DNA of 16,083 bases. Origin: Paraktedonobacter sp034437695. Its GTDB lineage: Bacteria > Chloroflexota > Ktedonobacteria > Ktedonobacterales > Ktedonobacteraceae. Under the pieces are notes generated by a model. The model made no database searches and was not told the origin of the DNA. It worked only from the letters and a program-made list of their open reading frames with translations. The stretch covers positions 1-16,083 of the forward strand of contig DAOTTJ010000093.1 of NCBI GenBank assembly GCA_034437695.1, written 5' to 3'. The position numbers were made by a program, and so were the translations under genes. How positions within the stretch are numbered: position 1 is the stretch's first letter; every line of letters starts with the position of its first letter. Positions 1-7,725 of the stretch are shown in pieces.

Positions 1-97
1 AGATGCATGCATGCACCGGCAAAACGCCTTGCTGTTTCTCAAGCCTTTTCACCTCTATCTGTAAGCTTTCACTTCAGTAGTTTGGAAGTGCTCGGGT

Positions 98-116
98 GCT
101 TCAAGTATCTTGAAGC
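98..116. repeat. perfect short palindrome (8-bp arms, 3-base loop)
   Basis: GCTTCAAG at 98-105 and CTTGAAGC at 109-116 flank the loop TAT. It sits just beyond the point where similarity of the neighbouring minus-strand LuxR relic stops. It has no T-run on either side, so it is not a standard intrinsic terminator. It could be the scar of a rearrangement or a protein-binding palindrome; function unknown. Confidence 0.45.
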
Positions 117-136
117 CCCTGAACAAGAGCCAGTAG

Positions 137-605
137 GGGAGACCAGCCTGAAGAAACTCCTGACTCGCGTTCTGAGAGTGACTCGATCAACACCTGCTTG
201 ACGGGCGTTCTGTCCTCAGCGGAACCGGTGGTGGTCAGGAGTTGGCGGATATAGTGCGGAGTGATCCCGTGTTTCACGGCCTCTTGTAGCAAGACTATCA
301 TGGGTAGACCTTCGTTCACAAATATGCGTGGCGCAGCCAGCGTCAGGGCCGTTGCAGCGACATCCGAGCAGCAGGGATGTCGCCCTGTATCTGGTGCGCG
401 AGCGCCCGCAGTATCAGGATTTCGATGACGCTTCCCGTCTTCCGCCGCTTGCAGGAGGCGCATCAGAAGTCCCATTGCCTCAAGCATCGAGTGGTCTGCA
501 CGATCGCTCTTAGACCTGGCCAGGAGTACCCTGACCAGGGTGATATGCTCGAACTCACGCAGGTAGACTCAGCTCGTGCGCAACGGAGAGGGCCTGCTCA
601 CGATT
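137..605 (-). pseudogene. decayed LuxR/MalT-like (LAL-type) transcriptional regulator fragment
   Basis: Reading the minus strand and switching frame several times recovers a continuous protein of the helical repeat region found before the HTH of large MalT-like LuxR regulators. The pieces are YLREFEHITLVRVLLARSKS, then LLMRLLQAAEDGK, then (other frame) GSVIEILILRALAHQIQGDI, then LTLAAPRIFVNEGLPM, and finally the start of the LuxR HTH (LSERE). An extra base near 574 (GAGCTGAGTCTACCTG) and shifts near 425 and 345 break the frame. Similarity ends near 137, right after the LSERE motif, so the DNA-binding helix-turn-helix is missing. The N-terminal ATPase half is also absent upstream of about 605. 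Intact members have about 900 residues and sense an inducer through an STAND ATPase. This copy cannot make a functional regulator. The family call rests on recalled family sequence, without an alignment. Confidence 0.72.
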
Positions 606-865
606 ACATATGTGAGGAGAAAATACAATCTTGATGAATGGTACAAATAACAAATACTGCCGTGCTTTCTTTGGCTATCATTCGTTAGTAGATACAAGCA
701 CTTTTTGTCCGCCAGCCGAGGAAGCGGCACGGGCCGTTTTCATGCGTATTTTTGCTAGTTAGACGCTGGCCAGTCTGTCAAACGTTCTACACGCAAGCGG
801 GTAGCCTGCTAAACTCCCGCACTGTAAGCGACGTTTGACAGATAACAAACCCTTACAGAAAGAAA
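606..865. other. intergenic region upstream of the binding-protein gene
   Basis: No coding sequence is supported here. A weak promoter candidate is TTGATG at 631-636 with AATACT at 653-658 (16-base spacer), about 210 bases before the start codon. The second half holds a nested inverted repeat (775-841), described separately. No tRNA or known riboswitch pattern was recognised. Confidence 0.4.
775..841. repeat. nested inverted repeat just upstream of the lipoprotein gene
   Basis: The outer arms CTGTCAAACGT (775-785) and ACGTTTGACAG (831-841) are perfectly complementary over 11 bp. Inside, CGC (792-794) can pair with GCG (828-830), and GCGGG (797-801) with CCCGC (816-820). The whole could fold into a long interrupted hairpin in the leader, ending 24 bases before the GTG start at 866. 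It may be an mRNA structure, an operator pair or a degenerate mobile-element end. Its function is unknown. Confidence 0.5.
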
Positions 866-2563
866 GTGAGTCTCATAGTGTATACACCCTTCCGACACCT
901 TTATGCCTGGCTACTGACCCCTCTCCGCTTCCTACACTCGCGCTTCTCTGTCTCGCGCTTGCGGTCTGACCGACGGCTCATCGGCCTCTGCCTGCTGGTC
1001 TTGCTGCTGGCCGCATGCGGCGGCGGTTCTACCAGTACATCGACAGCGCGAGCCGTCAGACAGGTATTGACCTTTCCAAATGTCGGCACACAGGATATCG
1101 GCGTGGTCGATCCCGCTCAGGGGGCCGACTCGAACTCGGCGGTGGCGATCGGGATGATCTATAGCGGACTGGTCCGCATGGATAAGAACCTGCAAGTCGT
1201 ACCCGACCAGGCGACCTGGACTATTTCGCCCGACCGCAAGATCTATACGTTTATGCTGAAAAGCGGGCTGGCTTTCTCGGACGGCACGCCGATTACTGCG
1301 CAAACGTATGCCTATACGCTCACGCGGGCGCTGTTGCCGACGGTGCAATCCCCGATCGCTACGCTCTTCTTTGGCAATATCGTCGGCGCAAGCGAGGTGA
1401 GCAACGGGAAAAGCACAGTGCTGGCCGGCGTGCGTGCGGTAAGCCCGACTACCCTTGAGATCACTCTGACCAAACCGACCGAATATTTTCTCCAAGTCAT
1501 GGCCAGTTCGATCGCGTTCGCCCTCAACTCACAGTTTATCAACCACTACGGGCAAGGCGATTGGACCAATCATATCGTCGGCAGTGGCGTCGGCAGCGGT
1601 CCTTTTCTGATCAAAGAATGGATACACAATACCAGGATGGTGCTGGTCCCCAATCCCCACTACTACGGCAAAAAAACGTCCCTCTCTGAGGTCGATATGC
1701 TCTTCTTCGTCGATCCCTCGACGGCCTTCAAGGCCTACCGCGCTGGCCAGGATCAGTTTGTCTGGAATATCGGGGCCGCAGACCTCCCGCAGGCGCAGAG
1801 CATGCAGGGGTACACCAGTCAATCGCTGCTGGAGAGCGATATGCTCTTCTTTAACAACACGCGTCCGCCCTTCAATAAACTGGCGGTACGCCAGGCATTT
1901 GCCTATGCTATCAACAAAACGGCGCTCGCCAAAACGGTCTTTGGCGGCGCAGTCGTAGCTGCACCTACTATCATCCCGCCCGGTATGCCCGGCTACCAGC
2001 CCGGCTATCAGGGTCTGGCCTTTAATCCAACGCAGGCGAAAGCGCTCTTGCAGTCGGCCTACCCCGATGTCAACAGCATCCCGGCGATCACCTTCTCTTT
2101 CCCCACCGCACAGGTCTCCGCCGACCTCGCTCAGGCCCTGCAACAGATGTGGCAGAGTGCGCTGAACATTGTGGTCCACCTGCAACCGGTCGAACTCAAC
2201 GCCTATAATACGGAGACGGCCAATCGCCAGATCCAGTTTGGCTTTACACAGTGGAGCGCGGACTTTCCCGATCCCTACGACTGGCTGGCGCTCAATCTGC
2301 TCTCGACTGCTCCCAATAATAACGGGAGTTGGAGCGACCCACAGTTCGATCAGACCATCGCTCAGGCCGAGAATGCCTCCGGGCAGGCCCGCCTGACGCT
2401 CTATAACCAGGCCGAACGCCTGGCGATTACGGGCGTGGGCTGGCTGCCAATCGACCACCAGAGCATGAGCGCGGTCATCCCAGGCTATGTACACGGCGTC
2501 TCGCTGAATAGTACCGGCCTCTACTTTGGCGACTGGTCGGATGTCTATCTGCTCCAACACTGA
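866..2563 (+). CDS. ABC transporter substrate-binding lipoprotein, family 5 (oligopeptide/dipeptide type)
   Basis: This 565-residue protein is an extracytoplasmic solute receptor of the OppA/DppA family (SBP_bac_5), which captures peptides or other solutes for an ABC importer. A hydrophobic helix ends in the lipobox LLAAC with Cys51 as the lipidation site, after an unusually long basic N-terminus (about 37 residues with RLRSDRR), so the true start may be downstream. The body shows family features: capture-domain opening (LTFPNVGTQDIGVVDPAQGA), LVRMDKNLQVVPDQATWTIS, FTQWSADFPDPYDWL near residue 455, and a C-terminal YFGDWSDVYLL. The GTG at 866 has only the weak purine stretch AGAAAGAAA before it; an in-frame GTG at 878 is an alternative. 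No permease or ATPase gene lies within the window on either side, so the transporter partners are elsewhere or the receptor is an orphan. The substrate cannot be told from the sequence; family is certain. Confidence 0.93.
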   Translation: MSLIVYTPFRHLYAWLLTPLRFLHSRFSVSRLRSDRRLIGLCLLVLLLAACGGGSTSTSTARAVRQVLTFPNVGTQDIGVVDPAQGADSNSAVAIGMIYSGLVRMDKNLQVVPDQATWTISPDRKIYTFMLKSGLAFSDGTPITAQTYAYTLTRALLPTVQSPIATLFFGNIVGASEVSNGKSTVLAGVRAVSPTTLEITLTKPTEYFLQVMASSIAFALNSQFINHYGQGDWTNHIVGSGVGSGPFLIKEWIHNTRMVLVPNPHYYGKKTSLSEVDMLFFVDPSTAFKAYRAGQDQFVWNIGAADLPQAQSMQGYTSQSLLESDMLFFNNTRPPFNKLAVRQAFAYAINKTALAKTVFGGAVVAAPTIIPPGMPGYQPGYQGLAFNPTQAKALLQSAYPDVNSIPAITFSFPTAQVSADLAQALQQMWQSALNIVVHLQPVELNAYNTETANRQIQFGFTQWSADFPDPYDWLALNLLSTAPNNNGSWSDPQFDQTIAQAENASGQARLTLYNQAERLAITGVGWLPIDHQSMSAVIPGYVHGVSLNSTGLYFGDWSDVYLLQH

Positions 2564-2599
2564 TCTTCCTACCTACCCACCCTTTGTATAGACTTGGCT

Positions 2600-2620
2600 G
2601 GCGCATTCGTCGCGCCTCTT
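2600..2620 (+). terminator. weak terminator-like hairpin after the lipoprotein gene
   Basis: GGCGC (2600-2604) pairs with GCGCC (2612-2616) across a 7-base loop and is followed by TCTTTCCC. The stem is short and the T-tract poor, so termination here is only possible. The far stronger hairpin at 2643-2696 may serve instead. Confidence 0.35.
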
Positions 2621-2642
2621 TCCCACCCAATCACCCTTTTGC

Positions 2643-2696
2643 AAATGGGTCAAAGTAAGCAGTGAGTGAACGCTCACTGCTTACTTTGACCCATTT
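2643..2696. repeat. long perfect inverted repeat, 24-bp arms with 6-base loop
   Basis: The left arm spans 2643-2666 (AAATGGGTCAAAG...AGTGAG) and the right arm 2673-2696 is its exact reverse complement; the loop is TGAACG, and T-G wobble would extend the stem to 25 bp with a GAAC loop. It lies 79 bases after the lipoprotein stop codon and about 350 bases before the next gene. Without a U-run (next bases CTTGC), it is not a textbook intrinsic terminator, but it could still end or protect the upstream transcript. The perfect arms suggest recent origin or selection for structure. Confidence 0.8.
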
Positions 2697-2940
2697 CTTG
2701 CTGGGGTCAACGTGTTAGAAAATCGCACCTGCGCTCAAAGAGGGCATGCGCCGCCATATTTTCTTGAGTTTTTTTTGAACACCGGGTCACAGATCTAGAG
2801 GTTATCTGGAGCATCGGAGGCTTTCTTCAGAACGCGTATTTACTTTTTTCCGCTTATACTTCTCAATGGAAGCCAACAATCGTCCCTTCTTCCAACTGGC
2901 CGCAAGTGCTACACCCGGCCTGAGAGGCTCGCTCAGCGCC

Positions 2941-3019
2941 CCGATCAATCGGTTTGCTATCGGTTAAATCGGCGAGTCTCACGGATGGTAGGACGAACTG
3001 ATGGCCGGTGTGCTATCGG
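2941..3019. promoter_or_regulatory. cluster of ATCGG half-sites ahead of the response regulator
   Basis: ATCGG occurs at 2948-2952, 2959-2963, 2968-2972 and 3015-3019, with an inverted copy CCGAT at 2941-2945 making the palindrome CCGATcaATCGG (2941-2952). The segment GCTATCGG is repeated at 2956-2963 and 3012-3019. The spacing of 11 and 9 bases approximates one helical turn, as in multi-site operators. This lies where a regulator of the kdp operon would bind. Being AT/GC mixed five-mers, chance repetition is not excluded. Confidence 0.35.
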
Positions 3020-3046
3020 CGAGTTACGCAGGAAAGGAGTTGAGAG

Positions 3047-3508
3047 ATGCCCACAAGCCATATTCTGCTGGTCGAAGATGATGAGAGCCTGCGCGATCTG
3101 ATCAAGCGCATTCTGCAAGCGCGTGGACATGAGGTGCGTGTCGCCGAAGACGCACGCTCGGCACTCGACGAGCTACGGCTACATGCGTTTGACCTCGTCG
3201 TGCTGGATATCAACCTCCCCGACCAGAGTGGATGGGATATCCTGCGTATCGCGCAACAGGAGCAATGGCTACGCCCGCGAAGAGACCCACAGGACGACAC
3301 ACTGGCAAAGCTGCCAGTGGTGGTTCTCTCCGCGGTACGGGTCAGCATGGCACGCCTGCGCGAATTTCGTCCCCTGGCCTATCTGCCCAAACCTTTCCCG
3401 GTGGACGCGCTGCTACGCCTGGCCGAGACGGCAACGTTGACCAGCGAGCCGTACGTGCAGGACACGCCAGAGCCAACCGACGATCTGGCACTGAGTAATG
3501 AACACTGA
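3047..3508 (+). CDS. receiver-only response regulator at the head of the kdp operon
   Basis: This 153-residue protein is a stand-alone CheY-like receiver domain. The acidic pocket is Glu10-Asp11-Asp12 (LLVEDDES), the phosphoacceptor is Asp54 (VVLDINLPD), the switch Ser95 is in VVVLSA, and the conserved lysine is Lys115 in YLPKPF, so it should be phosphorylatable. A longer than usual loop of about 15 residues (QEQWLRPRRDPQDDTLAKLP) lies between alpha-3 and beta-4. After residue 127 there is only an acidic, disordered-looking tail, and no OmpR-type winged helix as in KdpE. A good ribosome binding site, AAAGGAG at 3033-3039, fixes the start. The next gene begins 36 bases downstream and all following kdp genes are on the same strand, so co-transcription is likely. 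It may relay a phosphate to another protein or act by protein contact; its kinase is not in the window. Confidence 0.93.
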   Translation: MPTSHILLVEDDESLRDLIKRILQARGHEVRVAEDARSALDELRLHAFDLVVLDINLPDQSGWDILRIAQQEQWLRPRRDPQDDTLAKLPVVVLSAVRVSMARLREFRPLAYLPKPFPVDALLRLAETATLTSEPYVQDTPEPTDDLALSNEH

Positions 3509-3544
3509 CTCTCTATACTATCTATAAGAAAGGGGAAAAGCATC

Positions 3545-3628
3545 ATGCTTGATATCCTGGTCATCCTGGTAAGTTGTAGCACATTTCTGGCCCTCGTCGG
3601 TCTGACGTTCGGCTGCGATCGCCTGTAA
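3545..3628 (+). CDS. 27-residue single-helix membrane peptide upstream of kdpF
   Basis: An ATG at 3545 preceded by AAAGGGG (3529-3535, nine bases away) opens a 27-codon frame ending with TAA at 3626-3628. The product begins MLDILVIL, is hydrophobic through about residue 23 and ends GLTFGCDRL. It therefore looks like a tiny one-helix membrane protein with a cytosolic polar end, distinct from KdpF, which follows 46 bases later. I recall similar small peptides ending in a C-[DE]-R-L motif beside kdpF in other bacterial kdp operons, but cannot check this here. The likely role is as an accessory subunit or regulator of the KdpFABC complex. The tight position and own ribosome binding site make it a real gene more likely than not. 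Confidence 0.65.
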   Translation: MLDILVILVSCSTFLALVGLTFGCDRL

Positions 3629-3674
3629 ACGCATGGACGCAAGCGGTATCTGTGATTGCGTCCAGGAGGAATAT

Positions 3675-3770
3675 ATGAATTCGCCACTGGAATATATCCT
3701 GGTAGGCATCGTCGCCCTCGGCGTACTAGTCTACCTCGTCGTGGCTCTGCTGGCCCCCGAAAAATTTTAG
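3675..3770 (+). CDS. kdpF: potassium-transporting ATPase subunit KdpF
   Basis: This is a 31-residue one-helix protein: MNSPLEYILVGIVALGVLVY and then a hydrophobic stretch ending LLAPEKF. Its length, the single transmembrane segment and the C-terminal PEKF are typical of KdpF, which packs against KdpA and stabilises the KdpFABC complex in the membrane. A very good ribosome binding site AGGAGG (3664-3669) lies five bases before the ATG. kdpA starts 39 bases downstream. The reading frame is too short for usual ORF cut-offs and could be missed by automatic annotation. Confidence 0.92.
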   Translation: MNSPLEYILVGIVALGVLVYLVVALLAPEKF

Positions 3771-3809
3771 TTGTTTGATTAACGTTGGAGTAAATGTGAG
3801 GAAAATCCT

Positions 3810-5540
3810 ATGCCTGTAACGCTCAATAGTGTTGTGCAGGTTGTGATCTTTCTGGTCCTGGTTCTCCTGGTCACCAAACCGATGGGACTCTATCTCACCA
3901 GAGTGTTTGCAGGAGAGCGAACCTGGTTGACACCTGTCTTCGTTCCCGTGGAACGTTTCTTTTACAAGTTGGCGGGCATCAACCCCGAAGAGGAGCAGAA
4001 ATGGTGGGGATATGTCGTTGCGATGCTGATCTTTAGCGTGGTTGGGCTACTGCTGCTCTATCTGATCGAACGCACGCAGCAGTGGCTCCCACTCAATCCC
4101 CAGGGACTGAGCAATGTAGAGCCTGGCCTGGCTTTTAATACCGCCGCCAGTTTTACTACCAACACAAACTGGCAGTTCTATACTGGCGAAACCACCATGA
4201 GCTATCTGACCCAGATGATGGGTCTGACGTTCCATATGTTCGCCTCGGCCGCTACGGGTATCGTCCTGTCGGTCGCGCTGATTCGTGGCCTCTCCCGGCG
4301 CAGCGCCCGCACGCTGGGCAACTTCTGGGTCGATCTGACACGCTGCGTTCTTTATATACTGTTGCCCATCTCAATCGTGGGTGCACTTATCTTTGTCTCG
4401 CAGGGCATGATCCAGAACTTCAGTCCATACACCATTGTCCATACGCTGAACGGCCAGGTCCAGGTCATCGCGCAAGGACCGGTCGCTTCGATGGAGTTTA
4501 TCAAAAACCTCGGCACCAACGGCGGCGGTTTCTTTAACACCAACTCGGCGCATCCCTTTGAAAATCCGAACGCCTTCACTAACCTGCTGATCATGTTTTC
4601 GGTGCTGATGATCCCCGCGGGCCTGTTCTATATGTTTGGCAAAGCGGTCGGCGATACGCGCCAGGGCTGGGTGCTGTGGGCGGCCTCGGTTATCCTGCTG
4701 GTCGTCGGCTTCTCGGTAGCGCTGGTGGCTGAACAGACCGGCAATCCGCTGATCGCCCACGCGGGAGTCAATCAGAGCGTCACCGCTAACCAGGCCGGGG
4801 GCAACATGGAGGGCAAAGAGGTACGCTTCGGCATCACCGATTCGACGCTCTTTGACACTATCTCCACCGCGACCTCCTGCGGCTGCGTCAATAGCTTTAT
4901 CGACAGCTACACGCCCATCGGCGGACTGGTCCCACTGGCCAATATCGGTCTGGGCGAGATAGTCTTCGGCGGTGTTGGCTCTGGTCTGTATGGGATGCTG
5001 ATGTTCGCCATCCTGGCGGTCTTTATAGCCGGTCTAATGGTCGGACGCACGCCCGAATACCTGGGCAAGAAGATCGAGCGCAAGGAGATCATGATGGCCG
5101 CGCTGGCCCTGCTGATCTTGCCTGCGTCGATCCTGGGCTTCGCGGCCACGGCCAGCGTGCTGCCCGGCGCAGTCAGCCAGATTGCCAATCAGGGACCCCA
5201 CGGTCTGACTGAGATCCTCTACGCCTATACGTCGGCCAATGGCAACAACGGCTCGGCGATGGCCGGTCTGGCCGGCAACGCTTACTGGGACTGGACGATG
5301 GGACTCGCAATGCTGATCGGACGCTTCGCCTTCCTCATCCCCATCATGGCCTTCGGCGGCTCGCTGGCCGAGAAAAGGGTAGTGGTCGCCGGTCTGGGAA
5401 CCTTTCCTACGAACGGACCACTCTTTGTTGGCCTGCTCATCGGGGTGATCCTGATCGTAGGAGCGCTGACCTACTTCCCGGCTTACGCGCTTGGACCGAT
5501 CGTGGAACAGTTGCTTATGCAAGCAGGAAGGACGTTCTGA
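3810..5540 (+). CDS. kdpA: potassium-transporting ATPase potassium-binding subunit KdpA
   Basis: This 576-residue polytopic membrane protein is the channel-like subunit of the high-affinity K+ pump KdpFABC and provides the selectivity filter. Four filter-like loops are visible: NTAASFTTNTNWQ (about 110-122), TNGGGFFNTNS (236-246), TATSCGCVNSF (353-363) and YTSANGNNGSA (473-483). Their glycine-rich spacing matches the family. The length is near the usual 557-600 and about ten hydrophobic helices are apparent. GAGGA at 3798-3802, seven bases before the ATG, supports the start. The gene ends two bases before kdpB, indicating translational coupling. No truncation or missing key loop is seen. Confidence 0.98.
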   Translation: MPVTLNSVVQVVIFLVLVLLVTKPMGLYLTRVFAGERTWLTPVFVPVERFFYKLAGINPEEEQKWWGYVVAMLIFSVVGLLLLYLIERTQQWLPLNPQGLSNVEPGLAFNTAASFTTNTNWQFYTGETTMSYLTQMMGLTFHMFASAATGIVLSVALIRGLSRRSARTLGNFWVDLTRCVLYILLPISIVGALIFVSQGMIQNFSPYTIVHTLNGQVQVIAQGPVASMEFIKNLGTNGGGFFNTNSAHPFENPNAFTNLLIMFSVLMIPAGLFYMFGKAVGDTRQGWVLWAASVILLVVGFSVALVAEQTGNPLIAHAGVNQSVTANQAGGNMEGKEVRFGITDSTLFDTISTATSCGCVNSFIDSYTPIGGLVPLANIGLGEIVFGGVGSGLYGMLMFAILAVFIAGLMVGRTPEYLGKKIERKEIMMAALALLILPASILGFAATASVLPGAVSQIANQGPHGLTEILYAYTSANGNNGSAMAGLAGNAYWDWTMGLAMLIGRFAFLIPIMAFGGSLAEKRVVVAGLGTFPTNGPLFVGLLIGVILIVGALTYFPAYALGPIVEQLLMQAGRTF

Positions 5541-5542
5541 AG

Positions 5543-7714
5543 ATGAGCACCGAGCAGATTCAGGCTCCCGAGGAGGAGCCACAACTGGCAAGCAGCGAGG
5601 CGAAGACGCGGCGCAAAAACGAGATTTCGATCTTTGATCCGGGGATTATCCGCAATGCTATCCCTGCATCGTTCAAAAAGCTCGATCCACGGGTGCAGTT
5701 GCGCAACCCGGTGATGTTCGTGGTCGAAGTGGGTAGCGTCATCACAACTATCGAGTTTGTCCGCCTACTCTTTACGGCAGCGACACCGACGCTCTCGCGT
5801 TCGGCCCTGACCGTTGAGACGATCTTTGTGCTGGGCGTGACGATCTGGCTGTGGTTTACTGTCCTCTTTGCGAACTTCGCCGAGAGTATGGCCGAGGGAC
5901 GCGGCAAGGCCCAGGCCGACGCGCTACGCAAGACCCGTGTGGCGACGATCGCGAAGCGCTTGACCACGCAGGACCGCCTGAGCGCTTGCCAGGAGGTAGC
6001 TGCACCCGACCTACGCAAGGGCGACTTTGTCCTGGTCGAAGCTGGCGATGCCATTGCTGGCGACGGCGAGGTGGTTGACGGCGTGGCCTCGGTCGATGAG
6101 TCGGCGATCACCGGGGAATCGGCCCCGGTGATCCGCGAAAGCGGCGGCGACCGCTCGGCGGTGACCGGCGGTACCCGCGTGCTCTCCGACTGGATAGTTG
6201 TGCGCATCACCGCTAATCCAGGCGAAACCTTTCTCGATCGCATGATCGCGCTCGTCGAAGGCGCGAAACGTCAGAAAACGCCGAACGAGATCGCGCTCAA
6301 TATCCTGATCGCCAGCCTGACAATTATCTTTGTCCTGGTCGTGATCTCGCTCGAACCCTTCGCCATCTACTCGGGCGCTCCGGTCTCGGTGACGACGCTG
6401 ATCGCGCTACTGGTCTGCCTGATCCCGACTACCATCGGTGGACTGCTCTCGGCGATCGGTATCGCGGGCATGGACCGTATGGTGCAGCGCAACGTTCTGG
6501 CGATGAGCGGACGCGCCGTTGAGGCGGCGGGCGATGTCGATGTGCTCCTGCTCGATAAGACCGGCACGATCACGCTCGGCAATCGTATGGCCACCTGCTT
6601 CGCCCCGGTGGCGGGAGTCGAGGAACAAGAGGTGGCACGCGCCGCGATGCTCTCCAGCCTCTCCGACGAAACGCCCGAAGGTCGCTCGATCGTCTCGCTG
6701 GCCCGCGAACGCTATGGCTTTACCGACGCGACCGACCAGTCGGCGACCTTTATCCCCTTCTCAGCCGTGACGCGCATGAGCGGTGTCGATCTGCAAACAG
6801 ACGGCGCGACTCACGCGATCCGCAAGGGCGCGACCGACGCGATCCTGACCTACGTCAGCGACCTCGGTGGGACTACTAGCGATGAGCTACGCACGATCGT
6901 CGATGGCTTTGCACGCGCTGGAAGCACGCCGCTGGTGGTGGCGGAAAACCTCGGTGGACCCGATGGACGCGTCCGCGTGCTGGGAGTGATCGAACTCAAA
7001 GATATCGTTAAGAGCGGGATGCGCGAACGCTTTGACCAGTTGCGCCGTATGGGTATCCGCACGGTGATGATCACCGGGGATAATCCCCTGACCGCCGCAG
7101 CAATTGCGGCTGAGGCGGGCGTTGACGACTTTCTGGCGCAGGCAACCCCTGAAACCAAGATGAAGCTGATCCGCGAGCAACAGAGCGGCGGACGTATGGT
7201 GGCGATGACCGGCGACGGCACCAACGACGCGCCCGCGCTGGCGCAGGCCGATGTCGGCGTGGCGATGAATACTGGCACGCAGGCCGCGAAAGAGGCGGCT
7301 AATATGATCGACCTCGACTCAAATCCAACCAAGTTGATCGAGGTGGTCGAGGTCGGCAAGCAACTGCTGATTACGCGAGGCGCACTGACGACCTTTAGCA
7401 TCGCCAACGACGTGGCCAAGTACTTCGCAATCATTCCCGCAGCCTTCGCAGCCACGTACCCTCAGCTTAACACGCTCAACGTCATGGGCCTGGCCACGCC
7501 ACACAGCGCGGTCCTCTCGGCAGTGATCTTTAACGCGCTGGTGATCGTCGCGCTGATCCCCCTGGCCCTGCGCGGCGTAAAATACCGTCCGATCGGCGCT
7601 GGCTCTCTCTTACGCTGGAACCTGTTTGTCTATGGACTCGGTGGGATTATTGTCCCGTTCATTGGGATTAAACTCATCGATCTCATCCTGGTTGCCCTGC
7701 ACCTGACACTCTAA
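5543..7714 (+). CDS. kdpB: potassium-transporting P-type ATPase, ATP-binding subunit KdpB
   Basis: This 723-residue subunit hydrolyses ATP to drive K+ uptake through KdpA. The P-type ATPase signatures are complete: actuator TGES at 190-193, transmembrane IPTT at 294-297, phosphorylation motif DKTGT with Asp338, nucleotide-binding segment FSAVTRMSGVD and KGA (406-429), TGDN at 511-514, and hinge TGDGTNDAP at 556-564. The TGES serine, known to be an inhibitory phosphorylation site in the E. coli enzyme, is present. The charged N-terminal extension of about 40 residues precedes LDPRVQLRNPVMFV. The start ATG follows the kdpA stop by two bases, with GGAAGGA inside the kdpA end as the ribosome binding site. 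Confidence 0.98.
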   Translation: MSTEQIQAPEEEPQLASSEAKTRRKNEISIFDPGIIRNAIPASFKKLDPRVQLRNPVMFVVEVGSVITTIEFVRLLFTAATPTLSRSALTVETIFVLGVTIWLWFTVLFANFAESMAEGRGKAQADALRKTRVATIAKRLTTQDRLSACQEVAAPDLRKGDFVLVEAGDAIAGDGEVVDGVASVDESAITGESAPVIRESGGDRSAVTGGTRVLSDWIVVRITANPGETFLDRMIALVEGAKRQKTPNEIALNILIASLTIIFVLVVISLEPFAIYSGAPVSVTTLIALLVCLIPTTIGGLLSAIGIAGMDRMVQRNVLAMSGRAVEAAGDVDVLLLDKTGTITLGNRMATCFAPVAGVEEQEVARAAMLSSLSDETPEGRSIVSLARERYGFTDATDQSATFIPFSAVTRMSGVDLQTDGATHAIRKGATDAILTYVSDLGGTTSDELRTIVDGFARAGSTPLVVAENLGGPDGRVRVLGVIELKDIVKSGMRERFDQLRRMGIRTVMITGDNPLTAAAIAAEAGVDDFLAQATPETKMKLIREQQSGGRMVAMTGDGTNDAPALAQADVGVAMNTGTQAAKEAANMIDLDSNPTKLIEVVEVGKQLLITRGALTTFSIANDVAKYFAIIPAAFAATYPQLNTLNVMGLATPHSAVLSAVIFNALVIVALIPLALRGVKYRPIGAGSLLRWNLFVYGLGGIIVPFIGIKLIDLILVALHLTL

Positions 7715-7725
7715 AAAGGAGACGT

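Larger units (their letters stand above)
2564..3046. other. intergenic region between lipoprotein gene and the kdp operon
   Basis: This is 483 bases without a gene. It contains a weak terminator-like hairpin (2600-2616), a long perfect hairpin (2643-2696), and a cluster of ATCGG/CCGAT elements (2941-3019), each listed separately. A TATACT at 2855-2860 resembles a -10 box but has no convincing -35. I looked for the ydaO (c-di-AMP) riboswitch known upstream of some kdp operons and did not recognise it. Confidence 0.5.

Noticed and set aside
797..820. tRNA-like arm in the leader region
   Set aside because: No T-loop consensus (TTCGANTC), no acceptor stem of 7 bp and no CCA end can be placed.
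835..840. TTGACA as a -35 box for the lipoprotein gene
   Set aside because: No -10 element lies 16-19 bases downstream (GAAAGA), and the start codon would be too close; it is better explained as part of the inverted repeat.
1529..2560. 343-codon open frame antisense to the binding-protein gene
   Set aside because: It is a codon-bias shadow of a well supported gene, with arginine/glycine-rich composition, no ribosome binding site and no recognisable family.
2700..3046. c-di-AMP (ydaO) or other known riboswitch upstream of the kdp operon
   Set aside because: The conserved blocks I would expect were not recognisable; a covariance-model search with the ydaO family would settle it.
5560..6243. 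227-codon frame antisense to kdpB, and a similar 201-codon one at 6850-7455
   Set aside because: Both are Ser/Arg/Thr-rich complements of a conserved P-type ATPase gene.
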